Source: Novipirellula aureliae
GTDB lineage: Bacteria > Planctomycetota > Planctomycetia > Pirellulales > Pirellulaceae
Assembly: GCF_007860185.1 (NCBI RefSeq)
Contig: NZ_SJPY01000001.1
Location: forward strand, 248,001 to 312,000
Length of the DNA: 64,000 nucleotides
Direction: 5' to 3'
Part shown: positions 38,506 to 48,170 of the stretch, piece after piece
Layout: each line of letters begins with the position of its first letter
Position numbering within the stretch: position 1 is the stretch's first letter
The notes under the pieces: generated by a model
What the model was told of the DNA's origin: nothing
The model's input: only the letters and a program-made list of their open reading frames with translations
The model's database searches: none
Position numbers and translations under genes: made by a program

Positions 38506-39522
38506 ATGACGATACGGGTTGGAATCAACGGCTTTGGCCGCATGGGAAGACTGGGCATGCGAGCCGCGTGGGGCTGGCCTGATTTTGAGGTCGTGCATAT
38601 CAATGAACGGTATGGCGATGCCGCGACGTGCGCTCACCTACTGGAGTTTGATACCGTACACGGGCGTTGGTGTCACGAAGTCGATGCGCAACAAAATGCA
38701 ATCATCCTCGATGGAAAAACGGTCACCGTCAGCAGTTCAGCGACTCCCCAACAGGTGCCATGGAAGGAACGGGGTGTTGATATCGTGATCGAGTCGTCGG
38801 GTAAATTTCGCACCTCCGAAACGCTCAATCCCTATTTCGATCACGGTGTCCGCAAGGTCGTCGTGGCCGCGCCTGTGAACGACGCCGCGTTGAACATCGT
38901 CATGGGATGCAACGACCACCTTTATGATCCGCACACAAATCATCTTGTCACTGCGGCATCGTGCACGACGAATTGTCTCGCGCCGGTTGTGAAGGTGATC
39001 CATGAGACCATTGGCATCAAGCATGGCGTGATCACAACGCTGCACGACGTGACCAACACGCAAGTCGTGGTAGACGCCCCACACAAGGACTTGCGTCGTG
39101 CGAGGTCTTGCTTGAATTCGCTAATTCCGACGACCACCGGATCTGCGAAAGCGATCACGATGATCTACCCCGAATTGAAAGGCAAACTCAACGGTCTTGC
39201 CGTACGAATTCCACTGCTCAATGCGTCACTAACCGATTGCGTCTTTGAAGTCAAAAAGAAGACCACAGTAGAAGAGGTTAACGAACGACTCAAAGATGCT
39301 GCAGAAAATTCGCTCAAGGGTATCCTTGGTTTCGAAGAAAAGCCTCTCGTTTCAGCCGACTACGTGAACGACATCCGATCGGGTATCGTCGATGGCCCGT
39401 CGACCATGGTGGTCAACGAAACTCAGGTCAAGTTACTGGTGTGGTACGACAACGAGATCGGCTACGCGAACCGAATGATGGAACTGGTAAAGAAAGTCGC
39501 AAACACCCTGCCGCCACTCTAA
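38506..39522 (+). CDS. ArsJ-associated glyceraldehyde-3-phosphate dehydrogenase
   Basis: A GAPDH family enzyme of 338 residues. NAD-binding [10 protein letters not shown] is at 6-15, and the catalytic Cys is C153 in ASCTTNC. Because it follows arsR by 5 bp and precedes arsJ by 54 bp, it is the operon-borne GAPDH that uses arsenate instead of phosphate to make 1-arseno-3-phosphoglycerate, which ArsJ then exports. This pathway is established for arsJ operons elsewhere; here it is inferred from gene order. A housekeeping role cannot be excluded, since sequence alone does not separate the two. Confidence 0.9.
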   Translation: MTIRVGINGFGRMGRLGMRAAWGWPDFEVVHINERYGDAATCAHLLEFDTVHGRWCHEVDAQQNAIILDGKTVTVSSSATPQQVPWKERGVDIVIESSGKFRTSETLNPYFDHGVRKVVVAAPVNDAALNIVMGCNDHLYDPHTNHLVTAASCTTNCLAPVVKVIHETIGIKHGVITTLHDVTNTQVVVDAPHKDLRRARSCLNSLIPTTTGSAKAITMIYPELKGKLNGLAVRIPLLNASLTDCVFEVKKKTTVEEVNERLKDAAENSLKGILGFEEKPLVSADYVNDIRSGIVDGPSTMVVNETQVKLLVWYDNEIGYANRMMELVKKVANTLPPL

Positions 39523-39576
39523 TGTATCGCGGAACGTAGCCTAGGCTACGAACGACCCACGTGAAGAAGGAGCCCC

Positions 39577-40860
39577 ATGGACGTCCGAAACTATACTCTC
39601 GTAACCGCCGCCTACTGGGGATTTACTCTCAGCGACGGGGCCTTGAGGATGCTCGTCCTGCTGTATTTCCATCAACTCGGCTACACGCCCGTCAGCCTCG
39701 CGTTCTTGTTTCTGCTGTACGAGTTTTTTGGAATCCTTACGAATCTGCTTGGCGGCTGGATCGGTTCACGGATAGGGCTTCGCATCACTCTTTTCGCGGG
39801 CTTGGCGATTCAGGTGATTGCACTCGTCATGCTTTCGCTTGTTCAACCTACATGGGCGGCCAGTCTTTCCGTTGCGTATGTAATGGCTAGCCAGGCCCTC
39901 TCCGGAATTGCCAAAGACCTGACAAAGATGAGCTCCAAGAGTGCCGTCAAGTTGTTGGTCAAAGCTGACAACACGGTGGAATCCGAAGCGGGTACGAAAG
40001 CCGAAAGCGATTCCGCTCTGTTCAAGTGGGTCGCGATTCTGACGGGATCAAAAAATGCACTCAAGGGGCTGGGGTTTCTGCTAGGCGGCGTCCTGCTCAG
40101 TTGGCTTGGCTTCGCCGAATCCCTGTGGGCGATGGCCGCAGTGCTGACGATTATCTTGTTATGCACAGCGATCATGCTCGACGCCGACATGGGGCGATCG
40201 AAATCGAAGACGAAGTTCACTCAATTGTTTGCAAAAAGTCGAGAGATCAACGTATTGTCGATCGCTCGATTTTTCCTATTCAGTTCGCGTGATGTCTGGT
40301 TCGTCGTAGGACTGCCGATTTTCCTCGCCTCACAACTCCAATGGGGATTCGCGGGTGTTGGCGCTTTTCTCGCCGCGTGGGTGATTGGCTATGGATTTGT
40401 CCAAGCGTTCGCTCCGCGCCTGGTTCGCAAGGGCGGTGGCGTCACAACAAAAGCACGGGCGGCACAGGCATGGGGATTCACACTCGTGCTGGTTTCTGCG
40501 GCGCTGGCACTTGCAATCCAAACGAACTTCTACGCTACGGCCAGTATCCTGATCGGTCTCGCCATATTCGGTGTCGTTTTTGCCGTCAACTCATCGGTCC
40601 ATTCCTACCTGATCCTTGCCTACACCGATTCCGACCAAGTCGCGATCAACGTCGGGTTCTATTACATGGCCAATGCATGCGGACGGCTAGCCGGAACCTT
40701 GCTTTCGGGCGTCATGTATCTGTACGCTGGTTTGCCCGGCTGTCTTTGGGCATCAACCGCACTGGTAATTGGTGCAGCCGTTTCCACCTTGTGGCTTCCG
40801 ACGCGCCCTGACGCAGACGAATCGAGTGTGAACGAAGCGTTCGAAATCGTTACGCAATGA
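39577..40860 (+). CDS. arsJ: ArsJ organoarsenical efflux permease
   Basis: A major-facilitator-type protein of 427 residues with about 12 membrane segments. The N-terminal RNYTLVTAAYWGFTLSDGAL and GIAKDLTKMSSKSAVKLL are characteristic of ArsJ and not of ordinary MFS pumps. ArsJ exports 1-arseno-3-phosphoglycerate, which then decays outside to arsenate. The genes arsR-GAPDH-arsJ form a complete arsenate resistance operon that needs no arsenate reductase, and none was found in the window. It ends 18 bp before the convergent rarD-like gene. Confidence 0.9.
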   Translation: MDVRNYTLVTAAYWGFTLSDGALRMLVLLYFHQLGYTPVSLAFLFLLYEFFGILTNLLGGWIGSRIGLRITLFAGLAIQVIALVMLSLVQPTWAASLSVAYVMASQALSGIAKDLTKMSSKSAVKLLVKADNTVESEAGTKAESDSALFKWVAILTGSKNALKGLGFLLGGVLLSWLGFAESLWAMAAVLTIILLCTAIMLDADMGRSKSKTKFTQLFAKSREINVLSIARFFLFSSRDVWFVVGLPIFLASQLQWGFAGVGAFLAAWVIGYGFVQAFAPRLVRKGGGVTTKARAAQAWGFTLVLVSAALALAIQTNFYATASILIGLAIFGVVFAVNSSVHSYLILAYTDSDQVAINVGFYYMANACGRLAGTLLSGVMYLYAGLPGCLWASTALVIGAAVSTLWLPTRPDADESSVNEAFEIVTQ

Positions 40861-40878
40861 CGGTTTGTTTCGCGGCCG

Positions 40879-42051
40879 TCATCGCTGATCAAGTCGCCGC
40901 GAAGTACCAATCATATCCGTTGCATCAAACGAGTAGTCAAAGGGTTCACTCCCACCAGCGGCCTGGTTTCGCTTGACGATTGGCCGCTCTGTTCGCGCGC
41001 GAACCCAAGGTTTGGCAATCCAAGCGAAGAATGCCGCAGCAATCAAGGCGAGAATCATCAACGTTCGCCACCGAAACAGCAGACGCTTCCAAGGTAACGC
41101 CCCGATCGTCTCGAAAGGCGAGGATTGTGGGCGATGTGTCGCGGCAAGGAACACGATCAATGCGATCCAAACGAAGACGAACCCGGCGACTTTGCTACCG
41201 CCGAGTGGCTCGCGATACAGCACCGCACCGACTAGAAACTGCAACGTCGGACCGATGTACTGTAAAATACCGATCACGGACAGGTCGACCCGCCGGACCG
41301 CCGCGCCAAACAACGCCAAAGGTGTGATGGTGACGACACCCGCCATCAATAACATTCCCTGCACGAGTGGCGAACCGGTTTGCATCGCACTCACACCATC
41401 GGCGAATTGCATACTTAAGTAGATTGCCGCAGGGATCACCAGCACCGTCACCTCAATCGCCAGACCGACGAGTACCGGCAGATGTGCTTTTTTCTTGAGC
41501 AATCCGTAAACGGCGAACGTTGTCGCCATCGCCAAGGAGACCCATGGTAATCCCCCGCCGCCAATCGCCATGATGCCGACGCCAAACGCGGCGATCGCCA
41601 CGGCGATCCATTGGTATCGTCCCAAACGTTCGCCGAGTACGAACACACCGAGCAAAACATTGAACAGAGGATTGATGTAATACCCGAGCGAGGCTTCTAA
41701 GACGCGGTCGTTGTTGACCGCCCAGATGAACGCCAACCAGTTGACGGCGATCATTACCGCCGCCGCACTGTGGATCAACCAGACGCGTCGGTTACACACG
41801 CTTTCGACCATGATTCGCCAACCGCCCCACCATCCCATCCGCAGCAGAATCGGTATTAAAATCGCGAGCGAGAAGAACGACCACACGATCCGGTGACAAA
41901 CCAATTCGGCCGAGTCGGCACTGCCAATCAGTCGCCAGTAAATCGGAAACAGCCCCCAAAGGGTGTGCGCCAAAATGGCACAAACCAATCCGAAACGATC
42001 AATCGAAGAGGGACGGGAAGCCAGCGGAGGATTCGAATTATTCAGGACCAC
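40879..42051 (-). CDS. rarD: RarD-like EamA-family permease
   Basis: An inner-membrane permease of the RarD subgroup, with ten predicted segments in two EamA repeats. The family opening GLVCAILAHTLWGLFPIYW, HRIVWSFFSL, ASLGYYINPLFNVLLGV and IGILQYIGPTLQFLVG are all seen. The substrate is unknown; RarD has been linked to chloramphenicol sensitivity. The C-terminus extends about 60 residues beyond the last segment with a further hydrophobic stretch (RTLMILALIAAAFFAWIA) and a soluble tail. The protein is 390 residues, longer than the usual 300. Confidence 0.88.
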   Translation of the reverse strand: MVLNNSNPPLASRPSSIDRFGLVCAILAHTLWGLFPIYWRLIGSADSAELVCHRIVWSFFSLAILIPILLRMGWWGGWRIMVESVCNRRVWLIHSAAAVMIAVNWLAFIWAVNNDRVLEASLGYYINPLFNVLLGVFVLGERLGRYQWIAVAIAAFGVGIMAIGGGGLPWVSLAMATTFAVYGLLKKKAHLPVLVGLAIEVTVLVIPAAIYLSMQFADGVSAMQTGSPLVQGMLLMAGVVTITPLALFGAAVRRVDLSVIGILQYIGPTLQFLVGAVLYREPLGGSKVAGFVFVWIALIVFLAATHRPQSSPFETIGALPWKRLLFRWRTLMILALIAAAFFAWIAKPWVRARTERPIVKRNQAAGGSEPFDYSFDATDMIGTSRRLDQR

Positions 42052-42360
42052 GTTTTTTTTTCAAACAAGAGCGTCAATCCACAAAAAAGGTGGCTGAGTT
42101 CAAACGTTTTAATCTACGATTTCACTGTTTACAACCTCGCATTGCGATCCATTCGTTGGACGCGTAGCGGATGAGCGTTTCGCGGCAGAGCGGGCAAAAG
42201 ACTCCATTCACGTTCGCCAAAAAGTCATCCCACCAGGAGCGTGAATCAAAGAAGGATTCTTGGGGGGACATCTGATTGACGGCGTTTTATTTCATGAAAA
42301 ATTGGCGTGATCCGTGGCCGGTTTGGTTTGCATCCCTTGCGTTTATTGTCCTCCTCTTGC

Positions 42361-42625
42361 CTAGCTCGGATTATTCATTAGCCGTTTTGGCGATAGCGGG
42401 CTGTCGATTTAATCGGTTTGACTCGACTTATTGTTTAACGCCAAGCCATAGGCGACCGCTTACGGAAAAGCTGACGCCTTCGGCTAAGCGTTAAACGATT
42501 AAATCGACGGCCCGCTAACGCCAAAACGGCTAATACGCAGACTGTTTTTCGAACAATGAACGTAAACGCTTGAAGGCGTAGACGTTAGAAAAACAATTTG
42601 CAAGCCCATGAATCATCCGAGCTAG
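42361..42625. repeat. 265-bp nested palindromic element
   Basis: Three nested inverted repeats share one centre. The outermost pair is CTAGCTCGGATTATTCAT (42361-42378) with its near-complement ending at 42625. A middle pair, about 39 bp with few mismatches, is 42377-42415 and 42496-42534. The innermost pair is GTTTAACGC (42433-42441) and GCGTTAAAC (42488-42496). No open frame is convincing inside. It lies in the 680-bp gap between rarD and a hypothetical gene; the rest of that gap shows nothing else. Confidence 0.75.
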
Positions 42626-42731
42626 AGCGATCCGTGGGGGACAGACTCGAGCTTCGGGTTTCAACCGATCGAGGGGGATAGAACGGGAAGCCATCCAATT
42701 TACGATTGCTATTCAATCACCGGACACACCC

Positions 42732-43421
42732 TTATGAGAGCAAGATTGCATCATCGATGTTCGCACGCCAATATACGAATCTACCTTCGGGCGCGTCCCA
42801 CGCGACTTCTGCTTTAGAAGGTAAACGCAATGGACCGAAGTCGCGATAGTTCTCAAAGCGACCTTCCCACGGTTGTATTTCATCGTCACGAAAACGAGTG
42901 AGCGTCTTGGCAGCAACGATCTCGCCGTTGTCGTCAAACAGCAAGTCGACATGCGTTTCGTCGTCAATCACGCTGACGCGAACTTGGGCTTTGGACAATT
43001 CTTCAAAACGAAGCGATTGGTTTTGAAGTAACGCCATCGGGCACCACGCCAGCTCGGCGAGATAGCGTTGAGCCTCACCACGATCCACCTTTGGCCCTCG
43101 AGCATGAGCCACCCGGATGAGGCCACAAAGCCAAGCATCCAACGCACCGCGTCCATTTTCGAAACAGTCAACGACACTACCCGGAATGAAGCCGGCCATA
43201 CGAAACCTCGCCTGCCAACGAAATTCGACCGACGACGCCGACATCGTTTGCTCCGCACGGAACGGCATCCAAGGTTTCGTCGAACCGAGCCGGATCTCGC
43301 CCCGCTGATGAATCCTCACTCCCAATGCTCCCACCGCTTTCTCGCCGAGACAACGACGAGCAAACTTGATAATTGAATCAGGCCGAGTCACGATCAATCT
43401 CCAAGGGTTTAGCCAACGCAA
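42732..43421 (-). CDS. hypothetical protein, DUF6544-like
   Basis: A 229-residue protein of unknown function. Its layout, a short N-terminal stretch, a helical RPDSIIKFARRCLG, then beta-rich VRIHQRGEIRLG, WMPFRAEQTM, and a C-terminal FGPLRLPSKAEVAWDAPEGR, resembles uncharacterised DUF6544/DUF6920-type proteins. These resemblances are by pattern only. A separate upstream frame (43378-43602) ends in a hydrophobic segment (WRGRLAIGILLALAKP) that could be a lost membrane anchor in another frame; a frameshift there is possible. Confidence 0.6.
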   Translation of the reverse strand: MRWLNPWRLIVTRPDSIIKFARRCLGEKAVGALGVRIHQRGEIRLGSTKPWMPFRAEQTMSASSVEFRWQARFRMAGFIPGSVVDCFENGRGALDAWLCGLIRVAHARGPKVDRGEAQRYLAELAWCPMALLQNQSLRFEELSKAQVRVSVIDDETHVDLLFDDNGEIVAAKTLTRFRDDEIQPWEGRFENYRDFGPLRLPSKAEVAWDAPEGRFVYWRANIDDAILLS

Positions 43422-43595
43422 GCAGAATTCCTATCGCCAGACGGCCTCTCCATTTTTTGGCTCTTCGGAAGGACTCGTGGGTGGAAAAAGTGCCGAGTAA
43501 GGTTTTCAAAGCAATGTCATATCCAGACTGAAAATCTGGTAGTGTGCGTGGGCATCGAGCGACACTACCGAAAAAGTCGTCTTTTCGACACTCGT

Positions 43596-43634
43596 TATCC
43601 ACGGATTCTATCCGCGGATTCTATCCGCGGATTT
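43596..43634. repeat. 13-bp tandem repeat, three copies
   Basis: Three adjacent copies of TATCCGCGGATTC (first with A for G at position 6, last with T at its end). Each carries the palindrome TCCGCGGA. They lie in the 387-bp gap upstream of the hypothetical gene at 42732-43421 and downstream of the DUF1080-PQQ gene; no gene was recognised in the rest of that gap. Confidence 0.75.
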
Positions 43635-43808
43635 TACTGACCAGGCCATTATTACAATGGTGACATGATTCGTTCTCCTAAGATATTTACGATGCGATCT
43701 TGCGCCGAGGGCGTCGATTTCATCTCGGAGGTAACGGAAAAGTGTCAAGAGTGTCACCCTCGCAGCAGAAACGAGAGTCTTGGCGACTTCCGCTACGGCT
43801 CGATGCGA

Positions 43809-45752
43809 CTACTTGAAACGGTAGATACACGCTCCGGTGACACTATTTGTCAGAAAGTAAACTTCACCGTTGGGGTCCTCTCCGAACCCTAATACCGGAA
43901 TGTGCTCGGAAACGACTCGCTCGTTTCTTGTTGCCCGCTCGGTTTTCGGATCGTAGCTCAACGCCCAAATACTGCCGGAAACATAGTCAGCATACAGGTA
44001 CTTTCCGTTCAATGCAGCGATGCGGTCGCTGCGGTAGACTCGGCCACCGGTGACCGACAATCCGACCCCGTGGTCGTATTCCCATATTGGCATGATTGGC
44101 TCGCTAACCGATGACGCTTCACTTCGGCTTCCGAACGGATGCGTTGCTTCCCATACACTCCATCCGTAGTTACCGCCTTTGCAAATGATGTTGACCTCTT
44201 CCCACAAATCTTGTCCAACATCGCCGCACCATAATCGGCCGGTTTGTTTGTCAAATGCGATTCGCCACGGATTACGCAGTCCGAAAGCGTATATCTCAGG
44301 ACAAGCACCTTCCACATCGACAAACGGATTGTCCGCAGGAATGCCGTACGGTTTCTCCGCGGATGGATTGTCGACGTCGATCCTAAGAATCGTGCCAAGG
44401 ATTTTCGACAAGTCTTGGCCCGCAAGGAACGGGTCATTACGATAGCCGCCGTCGCCTAAGCCGAGGTAGAGATAACCATCGGGACCGAATTCGATACTGC
44501 CACCGTTGTGATTTTGAAAGGGCTCTTCGAACTCCATCAAAACCACTTCGCTGTCGGGATCCGCTCGGTTGGGATCCTCTTTGGAAACCTGAAAGCTCGA
44601 CAATAGCGATTTCCTCTCGCTCGGATGCGAGTAGTAGACATAAAACTTACCATTCGATTTGTATTCGGGATGCATCGCCAAGCCGAGTAGACCCTGCTCA
44701 TTCGCCCCTCGCGATTGCCAATCCTTCACCTTGCCTCTGAGATCGAGAAACAGATGCGACTTCGTTACATCCGGTTTGTTTTCGAAAACCCAAATTTGTC
44801 CTTCTTGTGAAACGGTAAACAATCGGTTGCTGTCGTCGTTTGCATACGTCAATTCCACGAGTCGTAGAGGGCGAATTTTGCCTGCGTCATCAATCGCTTC
44901 CCACTGATCCCATTCGAGTTTAGGGAAAGCCAACTCCGTGGTGAGCCCAAGTTTGCCATGCACGGGATCAGGCACGGATTGTTCGGAATCGAGTCGGCGA
45001 ATCTTGATGTTCCGAAATTCGACTGGGTGTCCGTGATCTTGCAGGCACAAGTGGCCTCGTTCGGCTTTTCCAAACATTGGAAACTTGGCAAACTTGCTGT
45101 TGGCGACACGGTTGTTCCATGTACTGTCACCGATCTTGAAATTGAAATAGACGTTTCCGTTAAGACAAACTCGCGATTGATCGGGCGACACTTTCAAGTA
45201 GATCTCGTTCCATTGGCCAACGGGTCGCTCCGCGTCGATCGGTCCGTCGTCCGCTTTTCGCGACAATTGGGGCTGATACAGACCGTACAACCAGCCTGAT
45301 TTCTGAGCGTTTTTTTGATCTCGGCTATCAAATATTTGAACTTCCGGCCCGCTGTACCACGACGGCCCGTCCGCTTCGACGACCCCGAACATCACACCAC
45401 TGTTGCCGCCCTTCGAGTTTTTATACTGCAGCGACAGTTCAAAGGAGCCGAATTTTTCTTTGCTCACCAGGTCACCCGCACCACCCGTCTGGAGGGAGAT
45501 AACCCCATCGGTCGCGATCCACCCGTCCGAAATGTCCTCTCGATTGTAGGTTCGCCAAGCATCCATTGATTGCCCGTCAAACAGCAGTTCCCACCCGCTC
45601 AGCTTTTCAGCCTCCGTCAATTGATTGGGAATCACGTCAATCGGAAGTATTTCCGCAGGTGATTCGGCGCGCGTTACCGATGGGAAGAGGCCGAATGGGG
45701 CCATTGCCGTCACCGCGAGAAGCAGAGCGAGAAATTTTGGATAGCGTTTCAT
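43809..45752 (-). CDS. DUF1080 domain fused to PQQ-type sugar dehydrogenase
   Basis: A 647-residue secreted protein with a signal peptide (about 1-29). Residues about 50-255 are a DUF1080 (3-keto-disaccharide hydrolase-like) domain: SGWELLFDGQSMDAWRTYN and FGSFELSLQYKNSKGGNSGV mark it. Residues about 290-647 are a beta-propeller of the glucose/sorbosone dehydrogenase family: EQGLLGLAMHPEY (catalytic His), GDGGYRNDP and GLRNPWRIAFD. The enzyme would bind and oxidise sugars outside the cytoplasm with PQQ. Such fusions are common in planctomycetes. The gene is divergent from the kinase gene. Confidence 0.87.
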   Translation of the reverse strand: MKRYPKFLALLLAVTAMAPFGLFPSVTRAESPAEILPIDVIPNQLTEAEKLSGWELLFDGQSMDAWRTYNREDISDGWIATDGVISLQTGGAGDLVSKEKFGSFELSLQYKNSKGGNSGVMFGVVEADGPSWYSGPEVQIFDSRDQKNAQKSGWLYGLYQPQLSRKADDGPIDAERPVGQWNEIYLKVSPDQSRVCLNGNVYFNFKIGDSTWNNRVANSKFAKFPMFGKAERGHLCLQDHGHPVEFRNIKIRRLDSEQSVPDPVHGKLGLTTELAFPKLEWDQWEAIDDAGKIRPLRLVELTYANDDSNRLFTVSQEGQIWVFENKPDVTKSHLFLDLRGKVKDWQSRGANEQGLLGLAMHPEYKSNGKFYVYYSHPSERKSLLSSFQVSKEDPNRADPDSEVVLMEFEEPFQNHNGGSIEFGPDGYLYLGLGDGGYRNDPFLAGQDLSKILGTILRIDVDNPSAEKPYGIPADNPFVDVEGACPEIYAFGLRNPWRIAFDKQTGRLWCGDVGQDLWEEVNIICKGGNYGWSVWEATHPFGSRSEASSVSEPIMPIWEYDHGVGLSVTGGRVYRSDRIAALNGKYLYADYVSGSIWALSYDPKTERATRNERVVSEHIPVLGFGEDPNGEVYFLTNSVTGACIYRFK

Positions 45753-45919
45753 TTTTACTCGGGTTCTAAGAGGTTGGGGGACACTCTTTGGGCAATCGAT
45801 GCAATTGGAGAGTCCGATATCATTTTGCTACGATTGCATGTTAAACTAAGGGAAAATTCTTTCTAGTTGTGTTAGACTAAAGGGACGGTTCACCGACTTA
45901 TCGATCAGTTTACTTATCT

Positions 45920-48085
45920 ATGAGCACCACTCAACAAGACTACGACTTCTTAGCGCCACCATCGCAAGACGACGATCTTGGCATGCTCGGGTCGTATCGC
46001 ATCATTAGCGAACTGGGCAAGGGAGGCATGGGATTTGTCTTTCGCGCCGAAGATACGCGGCTGAAACGCACCGTCGCCCTGAAGGTGATGAACAAGAAAA
46101 TCGCGGCGACACCCAATAGCCGCAAGCGGTTTCTTGAGGAAGCTCGGGCGATGGCGGCGGTCCATCATGACAATGTCGTCGTGATCTTTGAAGTCGGTGA
46201 AAAATCGGGCACTCCATTTATGGCGATGGAATTGCTCAATGGTTGTACTCTCGAAGCACTCAACGCAAAAAAACAATCACTCTCTTACGAACAAATCTTG
46301 AACTTTGCGATTCAGATCTGTCGCGGCTTGGCGGCAGCCCATGAAAAAGGGATCGTGCATCGGGATATCAAACCAGCCAACATTTGGATTGTCGAAGAGA
46401 CCGATCGTATCAAGATACTCGACTTCGGCTTAGCTCTTGCACAAACGCCGGTGGATCGATTGGCGGGCAGCGGTTCAGTGATCGGAACACCTGGCTACCT
46501 GTCACCCGAACAAGCTCGCACGGACCCGCTTGATGACCGAAGCGACTTGTACTCGCTCGGCGTCGTCCTATACGAGATGTGTACCGGACGGCTTCCGCTT
46601 CAAGCGCCAACGGTTGCCGGGCAATTGGTAGCCATACTGGCTCACAAGCCGACGCCGATTCGGGAAATCAACCCAGATATCCCCGCACCTCTGGCAAATT
46701 TAGTCCATCGCTTGTTAGCAAAGGAGTCGCGGGACCGCCCGTCGTCGGCCGTCATCCTGGAAGGACTTCTTCGCGAAGCGGCGGTGGAATGTGAAGCGAA
46801 AAGCGAAGTTGCCTTGGCGATCAACAAGCTACAACAAGGCCTTTCGGAAGTCGTCAGTAAAAAAGAAAGCACCCCTTTCGAAGCGGTGCCCAGTGTGATG
46901 CCGGCAGCGGTAGAAAACCCACTTGATTTCACGTCATTGCCCTCGGCTCACGCTACCGCTCCGCTGGCAAGCCCAGCAACGGTAATACGTCCGGCACCTA
47001 AAAGACATCAAACAGCGAATAAAGCGAGCAAGCATTCCCATTCGCTGGCCCAGTATTGGCCTTACCTGGCCATCGCTGCCGCGGTTATCGTCCTCATCCC
47101 AATTGGGTTTGTCCTGTATAAGGTCATCGGCGATTCGCAAGCTTCTAACCAGACAACAACATCCATCACACCGCCCACGCCCATCACACCGCCCACACCC
47201 CCTCAACCAAGCAAGTCGCCACCAAGCAAGTCGCCTGCGAAAAAGAACGACCCAGCATCACAGCGCAACTCCGCATCCGTTCAATCAGCAGCAAAGGTGC
47301 CAGTCGAATCGCCAACCGACTTGCCTTCCCCGCAGCCCGCGACCGAACCGATGGTTGACACTCCGCAGCCGAACGAAACATCGGCATCGCCTCGGCAATC
47401 AGCGTCAGTCGCTCCACCGGCATCGTCATCCCTCGAAAAACCAGAAAGGGTCGAGGCGCCCGAATTGGAACTGGAGGAAACGCAACCGGCGACAGAACCA
47501 GCGGCGGACGCATCTTTAAGAGAAATTCGCTTGACCACCACGGATGGCATTGGCGCGGACTCAACGGTCAGCCGATCCTCGCCTACCGAATCACATGGCA
47601 AGGCTCCTGATATTGCCGTACGAATGAGGAAAGGAATTGAACTCGCCCATTCCTATTTGCGTTTTGATCTATCTTCGCTTAGTGTCCCACGTGAAAAAAT
47701 CCGCAAAGCTGAACTCGTTCTGACGTTACCTGCCGACGAACGCCCTGTCCGATCGTTGCTTCGACTTTATGGAACAAACGCTAAGGGAAGCGAACGATGG
47801 AAGGAAGCCGGACCGGGGGCAATTGTATGGCACAACAGCTTTTCGAAGGTTGGACTCGATCAAATTGAAAAGTTTGCAGAGGTTCGTTTTTCGGGTGATT
47901 CGATCGGAGCAGAACGGCAGGTTCGAATAGGTGGCGAAAACCTTGCAGAATTCCTTCGAGGTGCCAAAACCGACTCGATCAACTTGGTACTTTCAGGCGG
48001 ACAAGCCAACAATCAAATGCTGCGTTTCCTCAGCCACGAAGGTGATTCAACCCAACCACCAACCTTAATTCTGTTTGTAGAATGA
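45920..48085 (+). CDS. membrane-anchored serine/threonine kinase with C-terminal DNRLRE-like domain
   Basis: A 721-residue Hanks-type kinase. The glycine-rich loop is GKGGMGFVF (33-41), the ATP-binding Lys is K55, the catalytic loop is HRDIKPAN (147-154), and DFG is 168-170. One membrane segment (about 375-400, including YLAIAAAVIVLIPIGFVLY) separates the kinase from a Pro/Ser/Glu-rich linker (about 410-530). The C-terminal part (about 540-721) is beta-rich, with LRFDLSSLSV and RKAELVLTLP, as in DNRLRE or CBM-type modules of planctomycete proteins. Orientation suggests a cytoplasmic kinase with an external sensor. All kinase residues are intact. Confidence 0.9.
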   Translation: MSTTQQDYDFLAPPSQDDDLGMLGSYRIISELGKGGMGFVFRAEDTRLKRTVALKVMNKKIAATPNSRKRFLEEARAMAAVHHDNVVVIFEVGEKSGTPFMAMELLNGCTLEALNAKKQSLSYEQILNFAIQICRGLAAAHEKGIVHRDIKPANIWIVEETDRIKILDFGLALAQTPVDRLAGSGSVIGTPGYLSPEQARTDPLDDRSDLYSLGVVLYEMCTGRLPLQAPTVAGQLVAILAHKPTPIREINPDIPAPLANLVHRLLAKESRDRPSSAVILEGLLREAAVECEAKSEVALAINKLQQGLSEVVSKKESTPFEAVPSVMPAAVENPLDFTSLPSAHATAPLASPATVIRPAPKRHQTANKASKHSHSLAQYWPYLAIAAAVIVLIPIGFVLYKVIGDSQASNQTTTSITPPTPITPPTPPQPSKSPPSKSPAKKNDPASQRNSASVQSAAKVPVESPTDLPSPQPATEPMVDTPQPNETSASPRQSASVAPPASSSLEKPERVEAPELELEETQPATEPAADASLREIRLTTTDGIGADSTVSRSSPTESHGKAPDIAVRMRKGIELAHSYLRFDLSSLSVPREKIRKAELVLTLPADERPVRSLLRLYGTNAKGSERWKEAGPGAIVWHNSFSKVGLDQIEKFAEVRFSGDSIGAERQVRIGGENLAEFLRGAKTDSINLVLSGGQANNQMLRFLSHEGDSTQPPTLILFVE

Positions 48086-48170
48086 ATTTTGACTGGGCCA
48101 TTGGTCCTTTCTTGTGTACACTTCCCCGTTTTGACATTCGACGCTACTGGCGATTCAAAACGAGAGCTTC

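Noticed and set aside
43665-43892. Plus-strand 75-codon gene
   Set aside because: It overlaps the conserved C-terminus of the dehydrogenase and has no supporting feature.
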